The translations under genes and the position numbers were made by a program. The notes under the pieces were generated by a model. The model ran no database searches. It saw nothing but the letters and a program-made list of their open reading frames with translations, and was not told where the DNA came from. 64,000 nt of DNA from Oxytricha trifallax (Eukaryota > Ciliophora > Spirotrichea > Sporadotrichida > Oxytrichidae), in assembly GCA_000711775.1 (NCBI GenBank), contig ARYC01002081.1, positions 16,157 to 80,156 on the forward strand. Reading direction: 5' to 3'. Below, one piece after another: positions 44,119-58,746 of the stretch (the first letter of the stretch is position 1; each line of letters starts with the position of its first letter).

Positions 44119-46058
44119 TAATTTTTAACTGTAATTTTAATTATTATTTTGATAATTGCTTAATTATCTTTATATTGCATTTTTACTTTCCAAATTATCT
44201 GCGACTGTAAATTTAAATAGCATTAGTTAATAAGATAAATTAAATTTATCATTATTATTTAATCTCTTCCTCTTAATCAGATTCATTACTATATCTCTTA
44301 ATATTATAATCTCCTTAACATACTTTGTCCACTCAAATCTTTGTGAGTTATTATCTATCGCTTAGTTTATTAATTATAAATCAGGATTTGGTTAATTTAT
44401 CAGCATTTATTTTTCAATTTAGTTACAATGTAAATTGTTAGTAAAGTCAGTTTGATTTAGATTGCTGACTGTTTTTTGGCTTTGAGCAGACTGTTGAGTC
44501 TAAATTCCTCCTGCTTCTGAGAGCTCTTGAGTATTTGAAGCATCTGGCAGTTTACCTAAGTTATTTACCATATCAAAATAATATACTGTAAATTATAAGC
44601 TATAGTCAAATTTATACTTAATTTAGCGTCTTTAAGCAACAAATCGATTATATGCCACTGGATTGTATTTAATATATTTAAAATATGACAAAGGGAATTG
44701 AGTGGGTTAAGTTTCATATGTTTGTATAATTTCTCAATTTCGTCATTGCTCATATGTTAAATTTTGACTAGAACTTTCTGACATTTCTTTCGTCTAATGC
44801 AAATCCACAACTCTCTTACAATTACACTTGACATTTACAGCGAGAACATTTTATGTAAGTACAAATTATAATAACACAAACAGAGTATTTATAGCCCACG
44901 GCATCATATATGGTTAGCAAGTACCTTCTTGTGCGCCTTGTAATTATGCAAAATAATCTGGAATATTTATGATTGTAGAAGTTAATTAACATCAATACGA
45001 AAACTTAATATAAAAAATGGAAATAAACCTCTATAAAAAAAGGTTATCTTCTTAGTCATCTTCATCATCATCATCATCATCATTAGTTGTTATAAGTCTT
45101 GTCTGCCCTCCTATTTGTGCCACCTTGAGAAGTACCAGTCTGTTGACACCCCAGATCCTGCCAGGTAGGACTGCTAAAAAAATAATTTATAGATATGTTT
45201 TTTGTAACTTACATTTTAAGTGAGTGAACAGCCTCCACCTGCGTCTGATTACTACTATATACTTTTTAATATGTTAACTTTTCTTATTAAATTATCTATT
45301 ACTAATTATAAATCATAAATATATAACATGGCCCAGTCACACATGAAGAATAGAAATTGCAATAAGCTCCCTCACATAGTCTGTTTCTCGGCATGTCTTC
45401 CTTATATTAAATAATAAAAATAAAGTCATAATTAAATTAATCGATTTGTATAAATTTTAAATTCTTGATTTTTATTCTCGTAGTTTTATTGAGATTATTT
45501 TTAAAAAATGATATTTATTAAGCAAGTAATATGAACACTCTTTATAGTTTTGTATAGATTTCTCAATTAATGCAACAAATATCAGTAAAATACATAATCT
45601 AGGTTTTATATAAACATTTTCTACTATTTATTTATTAATTGTTTTTAAAATTTAATTAAATGATAAGATAAATATTTAATTGACGAATAATTAAATTAAA
45701 TTAAAATTATAAATTTTTGGATTTTAAAAATTATTATTCATGCAAATTTTCAATAAAAATAATGCATTATAATGTAAATTGAATTTAGTTAGATTGGTAT
45801 TTTCATCAAGAAGTGCGATTATAAATGAATTGAAATTAAAAAGAATTTGCCAGAATTAACGATTAATATGTATTATAGGATTTAGTTAATACCATCATAA
45901 CACATTAATAATTTAAATATAATATAATGATAGTCTCATCCACTTTAAAAGCTGTAAAAATAAATAAATAGTTCACTGAAACTGGCTAGAGTAGCCCTAT
46001 TAAATAAAAAAGACCTAAATCGAAATTAAAATAAAGAAATATTAAGTTGAGGAGCCTT
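44119..46058. other. AT-rich spacer between array genes 3 and 4
   Basis: Mostly non-coding. It holds a (TCA)n-type Asp repeat and a small MORN-gene-like remnant at 45040-45230, listed separately. Confidence 0.5.
45040..45230 (-). pseudogene. MORN-gene-like fragment with conserved intron
   Basis: On minus, an intron-like GTAAGTTACAAAAAACATAT...TTTTTAG (45212-45174) is followed by LPGRIWGVNRLVLLKVAQIG and an Asp run from a GAT repeat. The intron is nearly identical to the one in the 2.5-kb MORN gene, while the exon is barely recognisable. Confidence 0.45.
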
Positions 46059-46861
46059 CAAAACCCCAAAACCCTTCAATTAGATTTTTTAATGTATTGA
46101 TCTGTATAATTTAGTTGGGTTCTTATTAGGGTTAGAAGATAAATTTGGCCTAATGCAATATGAGAATAGAAATTTGATATTTAGGGTCTATATAAGAAGA
46201 TAGACATTTAAGTTTATCGCTAAAACAAAGATAACGAATGAGTATTAATATATGTTGATTAAAACCTGTCTTAATTATGCAACAAATATAAAGCACTTAT
46301 GCTAGGGAGCTTCAACTGTTAGGTATCACTGCTTAATTTCTGTTTAGCATTTTAATTCTGCTTCTAAATAACAGCCCCAGAAAATAATATTTCTCTTAGT
46401 AGCATAATCATTTCCTTTTCAACTTTATAACTGAAGAATATTGGGCACACTTTCTATTTGACTGGCTAACCGTGATGTTCCAGCAGAAGTTTCCTGACAT
46501 CCGCATCTCCATATATAATACTGCTAATATTTATAGAAGAAATGGTATTACTTTCAAGATTGTCGATAGAAAGATAGAGTGATTTATTTTGAGGTTTCTT
46601 TATTCCTTAATAATTGAGACTAAATTTATATGATTAAATGCTGATATATATATATTTCTAATAGCATCAACTCTATGTATGCTGATGAGACTGTATCTAC
46701 ATTCAACACCTTTATTCATAAGTCATGTTTTAAGTCTATGACTAAAATGTAAAGGTTGTCACTCACTCAATTTTAGTTGGTATTAGTGAAAATTAAGGCT
46801 TAGGTAATTATGGTATTAATCCTCACTCTAAGACATCTTAATAAAGGGTTTTAGGGTTTTA
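46059..46861. mobile_element. TBE copy 2, internally deleted
   Basis: Left end CAAAACCCCAAAACCC, right end GGGTTTTAGGGTTTTA (worn). Only about 800 bp remain. On plus, fragments of the transposase are visible: VRYHCLISV, RQKDRVIYFEV-like and a YADETVSTFNTFIHKSC stretch with the first catalytic-site neighbourhood. Flanks CTT and ATT do not match exactly. It is an old, non-coding remnant. Confidence 0.75.
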
Positions 46862-47847
46862 ATTTCAACACACATCAAATTTGTATGTGACAAAAGTAGA
46901 ATCAGAAAAAATTAAGTGAAAAAAATAATATTGGAAATTAGAAAATTATTTGGGAAAAATAAATCTACTTAATTAAAAATAAAAAGTAGCTTTAATTTAT
47001 ATTTAAAATAAAAACCCTATTTATATATGAATTGAAATTGAATTAAAAATCATTTAAATATTAAATACTAATGAAATTATTTAAAATCGTATAAAGTATC
47101 AAAGGGACAAAATAGACTTCAAATAGATGAAAATAATTGAACTAATTAGTTAATCTATTTAAGCACTTTTAATGCTGGAGTGTATAATAATTTTATTAGA
47201 GATACCTAGTTAGCAGAGTGTCTCTATCAAAAAAGAACCTATAGTTTTTCTAATTAAATTTATTAATAGTAGTTAGTTTAAGAAAACTTAATTTAATAGT
47301 AGTTTTACATATAAAATTTTATTAAAAATTGAATTTGAAATTTGCTTCGTGTCTTAAATTTTGAATATATCTATATCGGAAATTAATAATTTTAATTATA
47401 TTTTTAATTTCACTATTAAAATAACAATTTAATTAAAAAATTCAAATTGTAAAAATGATTGTAAAATGTTGTAAAACTAAAACAGGCAAACAAAATTTAG
47501 AATAAATAAATAGATTTTTTAATTTCCTATCAACTCTAATAGAGTTGTAATCAGTGTGAATCTTCTATCGCAATTTAGACTAGTATCTTCAATTTTTATT
47601 GAATTTATGAAAATGCCAGCAAATAATTTTACTCCTTGAATACTATTATACTTTATTTGGATGAAATATTAACGATACTACTCATATATATTTTTTCTCA
47701 ATATTTAACTTTTAGAACCTAATCACCTTCATCATCTAATAAACATAAAAATAATCTTTGAGGCAATCTGTCTTATATTAATGATACTTATTTGAAGTCC
47801 AAACAAATCTTCCATCTCAATATGTGAGGAATTTCTGATTGATGTAT
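46862..47847. other. AT-rich spacer
   Basis: No coding frame or repeat that I can support. Confidence 0.4.
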
Positions 47848-48227
47848 GTTCTAACCGAGATACCCCTCCCACCCCCACCCCCAACCTATTATATAATAAA
47901 AAAATAATTTAATAATTTATAAAATTTATTATAAATGAGAATTTTAAAAATTATTGATTAAATAATTATAATAATTTATAAAATCTTTAATAAATGAGAA
48001 TTTTAAAATTTTATTGATTGAATAATTATTTTTATTTATAATTAAAGCTTAATAATTTTAATTATATTTAAATTAATAATAATGATTAATTTATAAAATA
48101 CTCATTTATAAAAGATTTTATAAATTATTAAATTATTTTATTATTATAAAATAGGTTGGGGGTGGAGGGGGTATGGGGAGGGGTATCTCGGTTAAGGTTG
48201 GGGAGGGGGTATATCTCTTAGAACAGA
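47848..48227. repeat. palindrome with C/G-run ends
   Basis: Left arm TGTTCTAACCGAGATACCCCTCCC followed by C runs and AACCTATTATA; the right arm is its inverted copy with an extra partial repeat of the end (GGTTGGGGAGGGGGTATATCTC). The AT-rich centre (about 47900-48150) is also palindromic. It may be a small foldback element; no target duplication was found. Confidence 0.7.
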
Positions 48228-48736
48228 TGTACTCTGAGAAATGCCACTCATAAAAAAGTTTAATTCTGCTTCTACTTCTGCATCGACAATTTTTTTATAT
48301 GTCCTGATTAGTTAATCAGAAATAATTAAAAAGATTAAAGACGCTAAACATAATCCAGAAAAAAAGTATTGTGATACCAGCACTAATAAAATTCAGAAAA
48401 AATATATATTTTAGTACAATATCTTTTTATTTTTACAAGATATTTTTTGGTGAGAAACTTTTGCATCGAATTAAAATGATATAAAGTTACTTTATTTATT
48501 TAATCAATCTATCCATTTCAATTTATAATTATGTCGTTATCAACTAAAATATTCTAAATTATAATAATGTCCATTAAACTTGGAATTTTTAAATTCTAAT
48601 ACTATTTAGTTTTTTTTTCATAATCTTAATCTTGAAGCTACCTATTCCATTTATTTTCAATTTATTTTAAAATAGTAAACATCAAGAATAAAATTGAAAT
48701 AAATTAGTAAAGAAATATGGAAAGATTTTCAATACA

Positions 48737-51700
48737 ATGATGTCAAAAAATCTCAGACTTGTCAAGAGAAATACTCTCGATGAAATCCTTCATCGATTTG
48801 AAGATTAAACTTCATCGCAAAGTAGCAGCCTGGATTCATCCTAGAGAGATATTTTACTTATGAAAGATAATTCTAAGACTTTAAATCTAAAGTCAACCTT
48901 TGACAACGACATTAAAAATAACATAAATCAAGATATTAGCTTTGAAAAATCAAAAAATAAGAACTTCATAACAAGTCAACTTGGAAATATTCAAATGATA
49001 TAGGTGGCAGAGTCTTGACTGATTCGTAATCATAAAAGGAACCAAATATTATTGAAATAGTGATAAAATAATAACCTTTAATTAAAACTTCTTTCATTTT
49101 TACTTTTAAAGATTTATTTTAGGGTTTACTTTATTTATGCAATACTATTTATTCACTTTTTAATTACATTTTCTTTTATTTATTTTAAAGACTTTTTCTA
49201 TCTTAAAATTTTTATGATTAATGGTATTTTTATAAGGTTTATCTAAGTATATTAATTAATTATAATTTATTAAGAAGTTAATCCTAGTAAGTTCAGTAAA
49301 TAACCTATTCATTATGCGAGAATCAAAAAAAGAAGTTAATCATTTGTGCATCGTATATCTTTAAGATTTTCATTTATAAATTCATTTTAGTTATCATAAA
49401 TCTAATTTAATCATATTATTACTAAATCAATTTAATAAAAAAAACTTAATAAACAAAATCTAAAATATTTAGAAAGAGGTTTGAGGTATTAATGTAACTA
49501 TAATATATGTGCAGACCCTTTTAATAACAAAGATGTTAAATAATTGATAGTTACACGCATTTTGACAAAAAAGTTTTTGTCAAAGTATTCTCATACCATA
49601 TAATCTTTTTTGCTGCATTGGGTCCTTTTTCTTATCTTCTTTTAAGAATATTTGAGAGTCAAATTAAAAATTCTTTTATTTATATATACAGAGTAGTGCG
49701 ATGTTAAAAAACTTAGGATTTTATGGATGCATATTACTTTTTTTGAACTAGATCATGCATTCAGATAAAATAAAAATATAATTACTTTTAGCTTTATTTC
49801 TTAAAATAATAGTGTTTCTAAATTATTTTTAATGGCTACTATTTTAAGTGCCTCTTACAATCTATTGTGTTAGAGATGATATTTAAATCCCTGATGTTTT
49901 TAATTTATTAGGAAATTTTAATGGATATTAAACAATAAGGGATATAATATTTCTAAATCAAATTATCATAGATAAATCATATTTTAATGAAAAATTCATC
50001 TTAAAAAAATATATATAATTATCGTTGATATATTTCAAAGCTTACCCTTTCTAATTAATATACTTAACATTACACAAAATTTCTATAAAAAATTATATAA
50101 AAATAATTTTAAAGGTAATCAAACAGAGAAATAAAGGTTTATTATTTATATTTAAGCAACATAAGATATTTGTGCTATTCTTAATACATACGAACATATT
50201 ATTTTTTAAATAGTGGATAATTTACTCTATTTTTGATGTTGCAGGGTTTTGATTAGAGAAAACTTTGAATACACTTATTAAATCATTGCTTCGATAGTGT
50301 TAATCATATGATGTCTAATATTATAGATAAATAAACTATACTCATATTAAGTGTGAGAATTTCTAAATTATTGCAAGAGCAAAATGTTTTAGAGATAAAG
50401 TATTAATTAAGTAAATATATACTTTTAAATTCAAGATTACTTATCCAAAGTTACTTAAGAAGTGTAATAAAGGGAGTTTCAAACAACATACCTCTATATT
50501 CAGATAATTAATTCAACACGAAAAAAAATTGTCATGAAATGGAATTAATATAAGTTTATCAAAACGTGTTTGAATCAAGTCTTAGATATTTTTAGAGTTC
50601 AAACAAATTTTTAAATTAACAAGACACTTACTTATTTTTAGTCTAAAAAATAGAATTTAATTTTTAATTAAATATTTCTACATAATAAATTTTTTACAAT
50701 AATTGTGAAATTAAATAAAAAATAAATCAAAACATTCAAAAAACTAAATTAATAGTAAGATCTTATTATATTGATAATTTATTAATTAAAAATCTTGATA
50801 ATTCATTTTAACCACTCTCTTGAATTATTAATCATAATAAAATTAAAACTTTTAATTTTTAATTCTGAATATTTGAATGTGTCTCTAATCGTTTCCATTT
50901 CTATCTAGCACAATTTCATAAGAATATTTATTATAACATTAAGTGATAACTATTTTTTATTAATATTTATATTTATGAAATTTTATGAAAAATACAATAT
51001 TTCTCTGACTAATTTCTGAGGGTCAAATTCTAAACATTGCCTTCTTCACCTGAGTAATATTTCAAGTTTTTATCAGAGTGAATATCATTATAAAAATATA
51101 CACTATTTTTAACTAAATATCATAGTTTAGATTCAGTAAAAATGCATAACTATCATTTTATCATTTTTTAATAAAGCCTCATAGAGTTTTTCAGTAAGGA
51201 AAAGAGACTTATGAAGAAATAAATTTAATTTTTTATAATTATTCTTTGAATTACTGTAAATAAATGTCTAGTGGCATTTACTATAATTTCATTTATTGTT
51301 ACATACAAGAAATATACTATATAAATATACCTCAACTTATTTGAATTTATTTTTTAATTAATTATTTCTTTACCTCTTCTCAAATATTTGAATTTACTCA
51401 AGGGTATTATTGCAGGAAAGATATATATCTTCGAAATAGTTTATTATTTCCTTATTAAAATTCTAATATTTAGCACAATTATTTATTATAATAAATGCCA
51501 ATTAGCTTCACATTCCAATTGATTTTAAAACTATAAATATAACCAGGCAGGAATTACATAAAAAATAAACAAATTTATTATATCTTAAATTAGGAGTTTA
51601 TTTTTATTATTATTGAATTCAAAATTCTGCAAGCTTAAATTATAGTTTTATTAAGGAAGTTTCCTCTAAATTGTTAACTATAATGATTTTTTTATTCAAT

Positions 51701-54700
51701 TAAAACTGTTATTTATTTTTGTATATAAAATATTTTATTAAATATTGTTCAAAATATGTTTAAGATTATTGGATCCTTTTAAACTGTCTTGATTATAATC
51801 ATTTTTTCTTATCATAATTATTTACTTAAGTTTGTTTTTAAATCTTTCAATCGGATAGACTACATTAATTTTCTGAAAATTTTAAGGATTCAGGAAAAAG
51901 GCTCCTCTCATTTATGGCTATACCAAAATAATGGCATTTCTTTAACTTTTGCAGATACAAGATTATCTTGTAAAATACATGGGTTAGGTAACATGATAAT
52001 AATATGAAGGCTATATTTAGCTTTATAATTCGTATTTATTTTATAGATTTAATTTTTATAATGGAATTCCCTTAAAATATTGATTCCGATATACTTCTTT
52101 TAATCTATTCAGAATAGTTTCTAGCTCTTACCTAACATTTTTACTGAGTAAATTAAATCATCCTCTTATTCATATGATCGAAAAATAATTGGGATCTGTC
52201 ATATTAAAAAAATCTTCCCTGCACCACAAACTGCCCTAATATATCAATTCTTTTTATGAGTTTTACTATAGCAAATCCCGATTAATTTTAAGTTGTTATC
52301 CCGCTTTCTTAATTTAAATCCTATTATACTAAAGATTCTTGAGATTATTTGGTTTTTAGTATATTAGCTATATATTAATTTTTTAATAGGTTGCTTTTTA
52401 TGCTTGGAACTTTGAAATTACTTCCAGCTTAACTTGTCTGATCCTTTTAGTTTTAAGACTTAATTAGCTTTATTTCATATATTTCTGTCGGTTAAATTAA
52501 TTCCTACTCTTTAGATTTTTCAAAGCAAATTTAATTTTTTTAGACTTGAATGGTTTGCTTATTTCTAATAGGGCAAGCAACTTAATTTAGATTTTTGGGA
52601 GGTTTAAACAACTTGTTAAAACTGTTTTCACCGCTTATTTTATGATATGAAACTACCTGCATGTTGCTTTCAAAATCAATTCCAATGTAAATTAAGTACT
52701 AAAAGTTTAGAAATTGCAAATACAAGAATCCTCTAATTGACTTGCAATTGTTTTATTATAATTGCTATTTTTAAATGGGATAATGAGGCAAAAATTAATA
52801 AGCTTGGAGTGAAGCTGAAAAAAGTTGTTGATTAATATTAAAATGTCATAATAAAGCTCTTTATTAAAATCCTTTTAGATATATAAAAAGATAATTTATC
52901 AACTTTAAGGTAGTATAATTATTATCTTGTAAATCGTATTATGATATATTAATTGATAAAAAAAGCTTTATAATGGAAAATTAATATTAGGATTCCTATT
53001 ATTCATTACAAATAATGGAACTTTAGTAACCAAAGATATTAGGCTTTTTAAATAAATTAAATTTAAATATATGTTAGTTTCAATCAATATATCCAAATAA
53101 AATTGCAATTAATTAACTAATTTAAATCGGATCCATTGGCCTAAATGTGCTCAATAAGACTTATGCTTTTGAATAATTCTTTATTTTGTGAATAATTTAA
53201 TTCATCATCCTAATCAGAATTAGACAAAATGGAAAAATCAAGCGTTTCACAATATTTATGCATATTTAGCTTAGCCTTAGTCAATAAAAAATATATTATT
53301 TTAATATTACAATTCAAAAGACTAATCTTTGTTTGGTCTTAACGCCAGTAAAACAATAAAATTTTTCATGTTTATGAATTTAAGGATCTTTACTTAAGAT
53401 GGAAAATTATATGCTATTCTTCTTGAACCTACTTTTTTAAAGGCAGCTTAAAGCGTTAATTGAATTTATTTCATATTCTTTTATTCTCAATCTATTTAAA
53501 TTTAAGAAGATATCTATAAAGGATGATTAGATTCCATACTTATTTTTAATTATATATTTTAGATTTTAGTATAATTAAATCAAATCCTGAATTTATCAAT
53601 GAATTCAAATTTAAGAATAATCTCTGTGAGATATGCAACATCTTTAGAATAAACTTTGTAAGATTAAAAAAGAAAGTATTAAAAAGAAAGCAATAAGAGA
53701 ATGAGTGGATTGATGGAGCTTGGATGAACATATTTTATTTTAATTATATAAACATTTCTCCGAGAAACATTGAACGAGAGATCAAACTCTCAAAAACACA
53801 AAAATTTCTAGATTTATTCAAATATTAGAGTTTTTATCTAATTTTTTATTCTATTGATTTATTTTTAAATAATTAGAATGGCTATTAAAGATTATTCATG
53901 TTCTTTATTAAATTAATATCAATTTTTTATCTTAATTATTAAAATTTCATCCTGATGTTTAAGATAAAAGGGGTAATACGTAAGTCTATAGATATTTTTG
54001 TACAAAAATTTAATATAAATCCCACTTTTAAAAATAATTAGATTTAATCTTAAACTTTAGCGAAAAGTTAATGTAGAAAATGTATTTATGATAATATGGC
54101 ACTAAAATTATTTTTATTTAAGCTTTTCTTATTTATATACAATAAATAATTATAAAAACCTTTTAATTATTATTACAGAATAACAAACTTGATATATCAT
54201 CTAAAATTCATGAGGTTTTTACTGCATTATAAAAAATGAAGTGGAAAACATTTTCTTTAAGTTTAAGTTTTCCTACAAAATAAATAATGAAAACAAGAAT
54301 CGCTTTTTGAATTACGAATTTGTAAATACTTGGGAGTACAATGAAGCATATGAGATAAATAGATACACGCAGTTTATCAAATTCTTCAAATAAACTTAAA
54401 AAAAGTATAATTGCGTAGTAGCATTGGAAAATCAAGTATTCAATTAAAACCTTTAAATAGCGAGGTTCCTAAGCTTATATTGTTTGTTTTTTTTCATATT
54501 AAAGTAAATAAGTTTTTAATTTACAGTGATGGAAATCGCCTACCAATAAGTTCATTAATTTTATATTAAATATATTTCCATCTAAAGAAGATCTAGTAAC
54601 AAGTTTTCCAGAAAGACTGTTCTTTAGAAAGCTATTTTTAATATCAAAACATTTATCACCATTCAGGATTCGTAAAAGCATTGTTTTCTTTTCAATTGTT

Positions 54701-57700
54701 CACTCTATTTAATTTTGCTTTATTTTTTAAATAACAAACTATCCTACCCCTAGCTGTTTAGCTTTATCAAGACTATAATATATTTTTTAATTTATTGGAT
54801 TTTAATAATTTAATTATATAATGATGGGATTATTTTCAAAGAGAAGCAATACACAAATCAGTATTATTTTGGCTTTAAACTTTACTGCTAAAGATTTTTA
54901 CTTTCACTTTTTACAATGCAAATGCTTTTTTCCTTCAAATGGCTATTATTGATTTACACAGAAGAAAAATTAATATGATTTTATGTGAAACTTAATAAGA
55001 GCCAAATAGATTTAAAGCAAGAAATAAGTTCTAAGCTGCCCCATTTATAATATAATTTTAATCTTTTAACATTTCAAAATTATAATAACATATTGGAATT
55101 AAACTAGATTTTTATAGATAACTTCCCCAGAATTTATATTTTTGTTTAGAATTGAAAAATTCAAATAAAAAATTCGATTAATTAATTTATTTTAGCAAAT
55201 ATAAATTTACTTTAAATTCCTATTGATTAACTTCTTTGATCCAAAAACTCTTCAATCGTGGCTAAATTTAAGAATTATGTCTTAAGACATGGGACATAGT
55301 TTTAAACTTCGACTTGATTCTTATGTATACTTCAACATGGTTATATATGTTCTAGTAGGATCACTCAAGCTGGGTTGGTTCTTTGAGCTATTCACTGATT
55401 ACGATATAGAATTCTCTTTGATTTTTACAATTGGCTTTGAGTTAGCAATCAATACCCTAAAATAATTTTATAAATTAATCAATAATATGATCGATTGGAG
55501 TGACAGAAAAAAACTATAAAAGTTTGGTTAAGCTAGATTGTATCATAGTGCAATAGTAATTTTCTACTTTAAATTATTTTTTCTGAATGGTATTTAGAAT
55601 TATAATTCAGGTACTTATATCTCAATAATTTTAACAATCTTGTATAATTCTGGATTTTTCTGCGATTAAAGATTTTAATATAAATGGTTTTACACAATAA
55701 TATTTATCATGTTAAAAAATATCTTCTTGTTAATTCTTCAATTGCGAATCTCTTCAAGCACAATTACATATTTTTGTATAAGAAATATTATCATTTTCAA
55801 GACTAAGAAGAGTCATTAGATTTTGAATTCTTGACATAATCGAAATAGTATTTATTAAAAAATAATATGAATGCATAAAGCTAGTTCTAAAAAATGCCAA
55901 TTTCATGCATAATGCAGAATCAGATATAATAATTATATTAGAGAAGTCATTTATTTAATTTTAAATTAGATATCCTAGCTATTTTAGCTATTTAGGTGGC
56001 AAAAGCTGTCCTTAAATACTAAAAACTTTAGATAGTTTCTTTCAAATTCAAAAATAATAGTTAATTAAAAATATATTTTTATATACAATTCTTTAACTAT
56101 AACCTATTTTTTCCTGATATTTATGTAGATATTCTTATGTCTGAATAGCAAGGCTCTGTCAAATACCTATTGATTTATGCTTTAATATTTGATTTATGTC
56201 AATACTTTTCTTTAGAATAGTAAAAAAATAAATTTACATGAAATATAAGAAGAAGTAAGAATTCTTTTATTAAAATATTTCTATAGAATTTGGTACTTAA
56301 TTGAGATGAAACAATAATAAACAATGATTTTTATCATTATTATTGTAGGAATACATTTGATTTGGGAAATTAAATTATAATTAATAAATTAAAATAAATA
56401 AATAGTGGCAGTTAACTTTCTGGAAACCCAGACAATATGGTACTTGTTCGATAGAGAATTCAAAATAGCTGGACTTTACTATTAGCGGTACCCCTCTATC
56501 GCATCTTAGAAGCAAGATAAATCAACTTTAATTTTAGGTGATTTGTTTACTTGACTTTAACCCCAAAATTAAACTCGATTTATCTCGCCTCTAAGATGCG
56601 ATAGAGGGGTACCGCCAATAGTAAAGTCCAGCTAATTTTAAATTCTCTATCGAACAAGTACCATATTGTCAAGGTTTCCAGAAAGTTAACTGCCACTATT
56701 TATTTATTTTAATTTATTAATTATAATTTAATTTCCCAAATCAAATGTATTCCTACAATATTGATATTAAAGCAAAGTTTAATGATAATTACGGTAAAAT
56801 AAATAAATTACAAGTTTCTCCCATTCTCTTTTAGATGAAAACAATGTATCATAATATATTTACATATTTGCTATTTCTCTAAAATATTTTAACCAAATTT
56901 ATCATCTAAAACTTTATTATTTTAGGAATACATTCGATTTGGGAAAATGAATTAAAATTAATAAATTAATTAATAATTAATTACCTTCAGTTATATTTTT
57001 GTAAAATGTCTCCAAACCCTGGCAATGTTAATCCTTCTGGATAGCGCATTAAAAATGAGACGGTGAATGTTATTGCAATATTGATTTAATCTCTTCTCTC
57101 AAGCGAGAAAAACCCATTATATTATTATTGGGAGTTAGCTCAAAATAAAAATATCTAGCTTCCTTGGATGATTCAAGAATATTGCCAATAGTAAAGTCCA
57201 GCTAAAATTGCGGAATCTACCGTAGAATCCATATAGATTTGAATTTTAAGTCACTTTGAATTTGATAACTGCCATGATTTTAATATTTAATTAATTTAAC
57301 TTTAATTAATTTTCGTATTCCTTCAATTATGAAAAATAAGGAGAAGTCTTTAATTTAAAATGAAAAAGGATAATATAATTAAGTATTGGGATTAACTTAA
57401 GTAAGTATTGTATCTAAGAACAGCTTTTATCATTCATCGATTATCCTTCATAGATGTTACCATCATTCCAATAATATGTCCCTATCCCTTTTCTTTCTGT
57501 AGCTTGTCGAAAACTCAGTTTAAGTCAGTCACCATTCTTACCAGGTACAACCACTAAAAAAAATAAAAATTAGATATGTTTTTTGTAACTTACATTTATT
57601 GTGAGTGGCATGTCATCTTCTGATAAGGCATTTTAATTATATCTAATATTCTTAATCTAATTCTTATAATCATCTATTTTTCGTATAATATATCATAAAT

Positions 57701-58746
57701 AATTAATTTTTTTCAGCATTAAATATTAACTAATAAACCATAAAAATGAATGGATAGCATTTCTTTCAAGGCATTTAATGATCCTATCAATAAAATGCGT
57801 TAAATGTTTTAGGTTAAGTTTAATTTTCTAACTTAAGGCCTATGGAAGTCTAGAAATTTAAATGAATTGTTGTCAAAGATCAAAGTAGATGTTAGATTAT
57901 TCCCAAAAAAAAACAGTTCTAAACACTTTTGAGTGATTTATTAGTCAATATAAAATAGTTTTTAATAAGGTTAATTAGGCGATGCTTAATTAATTAATAA
58001 TTTTTAATTTAGAATTTTGAATATTGTGCCTGATAATTTATAAGATTTTCTACTATAGAGCATGGGTAAACGAGATATCCAACAGCTAGATACTTAGAAT
58101 TTTAGAAATAAAAAATGTTTTAGAGAAACTTTAAACAGAGTGGAAAGATTCCTAATACTACGGCAATCTGGATGATAAATTAATCAACAATACTTTCAAA
58201 GATGCATATAGATAAATTTTTGGTGAAATTAAATTTATAAATAAATAAAATTTCTAATTTATTCCACATACAAGAAGAAAGAATTTGGTCTCAAAAGTTG
58301 CTTGTCTACTCTAAATTTATTAATATATAATAAATAGATCCTTAGAAGTGCTAAATGTATTGAGAAAAAACTAGAAATAGAAATAGAATTCTACCCAATT
58401 GCAATTTAAATTATATGTTTTAATTAATAAATATTTAGGGAAATAAATAAATTCAGAGTTTGGAGATTTATGCCTAATTTTAAATTAATATATAAGATAT
58501 CTAAAATTATGAAGATAATAAATATTAATGTTTTTTCCCTTTTTATAGAGAAAATTTATTAAAATATCCCTGGATTATTTTTATATTTCTATACTACATC
58601 AGCAAGTAAATTTTCGACAATTTATTATTATTTTTTGGACAATCTTTGGTATTCCATTAACAGTAACTATAATAAATGCCCTTAAAACAACATTTGTGAC
58701 ATTGATCTTTACAATGATAAACTTCAAGTTAAAGTTTATTTTTTGA
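48737..58746 (+). CDS. multi-pass membrane protein array, gene 4 (10 kb long)
   Basis: The start at the double ATG 48737 gives MMSKNLRLVKRNTLDEILHR and LNLKSTFDNDIKNNINQD, matching gene 3's start. ADPFNNKDVKQLIV is about 49513, VFSYHIIFFAALGPFSYLLL about 49600, IIKNEVENIFFKFKFSYK about 54222, INFILNIFPSKEDLVTSFPE about 54555, INFFDPKTLQSWLNLRIMSQ about 55228, GSLKLGWFFELFTDYDIEF, then ILRILEIKNVLEKLQTEWKD about 58090, INNTFKDAYRQIF and FGIPLTVTIINALKTTFVTL before TGA 58744. About 4 kb of AT-rich DNA (50.1-54.2 kb) and mobile elements (56.3-57.6 kb) separate blocks. It is probably several macronuclear-destined segments in linear order. Confidence 0.55.
50100..54200. other. 4-kb AT-rich stretch within gene 4
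   Basis: Apart from weak coding-like pieces near 50.2-50.6 kb no supportable gene is visible. It probably contains eliminated DNA and weakly recognisable segments. Confidence 0.4.
56341..56760. mobile_element. TTGTAGGAATAC-ended palindrome, copy C2
   Basis: Nearly perfect inverted arms of about 190 bp around a 30-bp centre at 56550. Ends TATTGTAGGAATACATTTGA; TA is present at both borders. Arms include GGTACCCCTCTATCGCATCTTA and its complement. No ORF. Confidence 0.85.
56929..57328. mobile_element. TTGTAGGAATAC-ended element, copy C3
   Basis: Left TTAGGAATACATTCGATTTGGG, right CGTATTCCTTCAA; the interior shares CCTTCAGTTATATTT and GGATAGCGCATTAAAAATGAG with C1, and GCCAATAGTAAAGTCCAGCT with C2. 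It is a worn copy next to C2. Confidence 0.7.
57430..57620 (-). pseudogene. MORN-gene-like fragment with conserved intron
   Basis: Intron-like GTAAGTTACAAAAAACATATCT...TTTTTAG (57593-57554), then PGKNGD, a TGA, LKLSFRQATERKGIGTYYWN and DGNIYEG, which is a MORN repeat pattern (Y-W-x-D-G-x-x-Y-E-G). Flanking exon sequence is missing. It is related to the gene at 2.5 kb. Confidence 0.55.
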
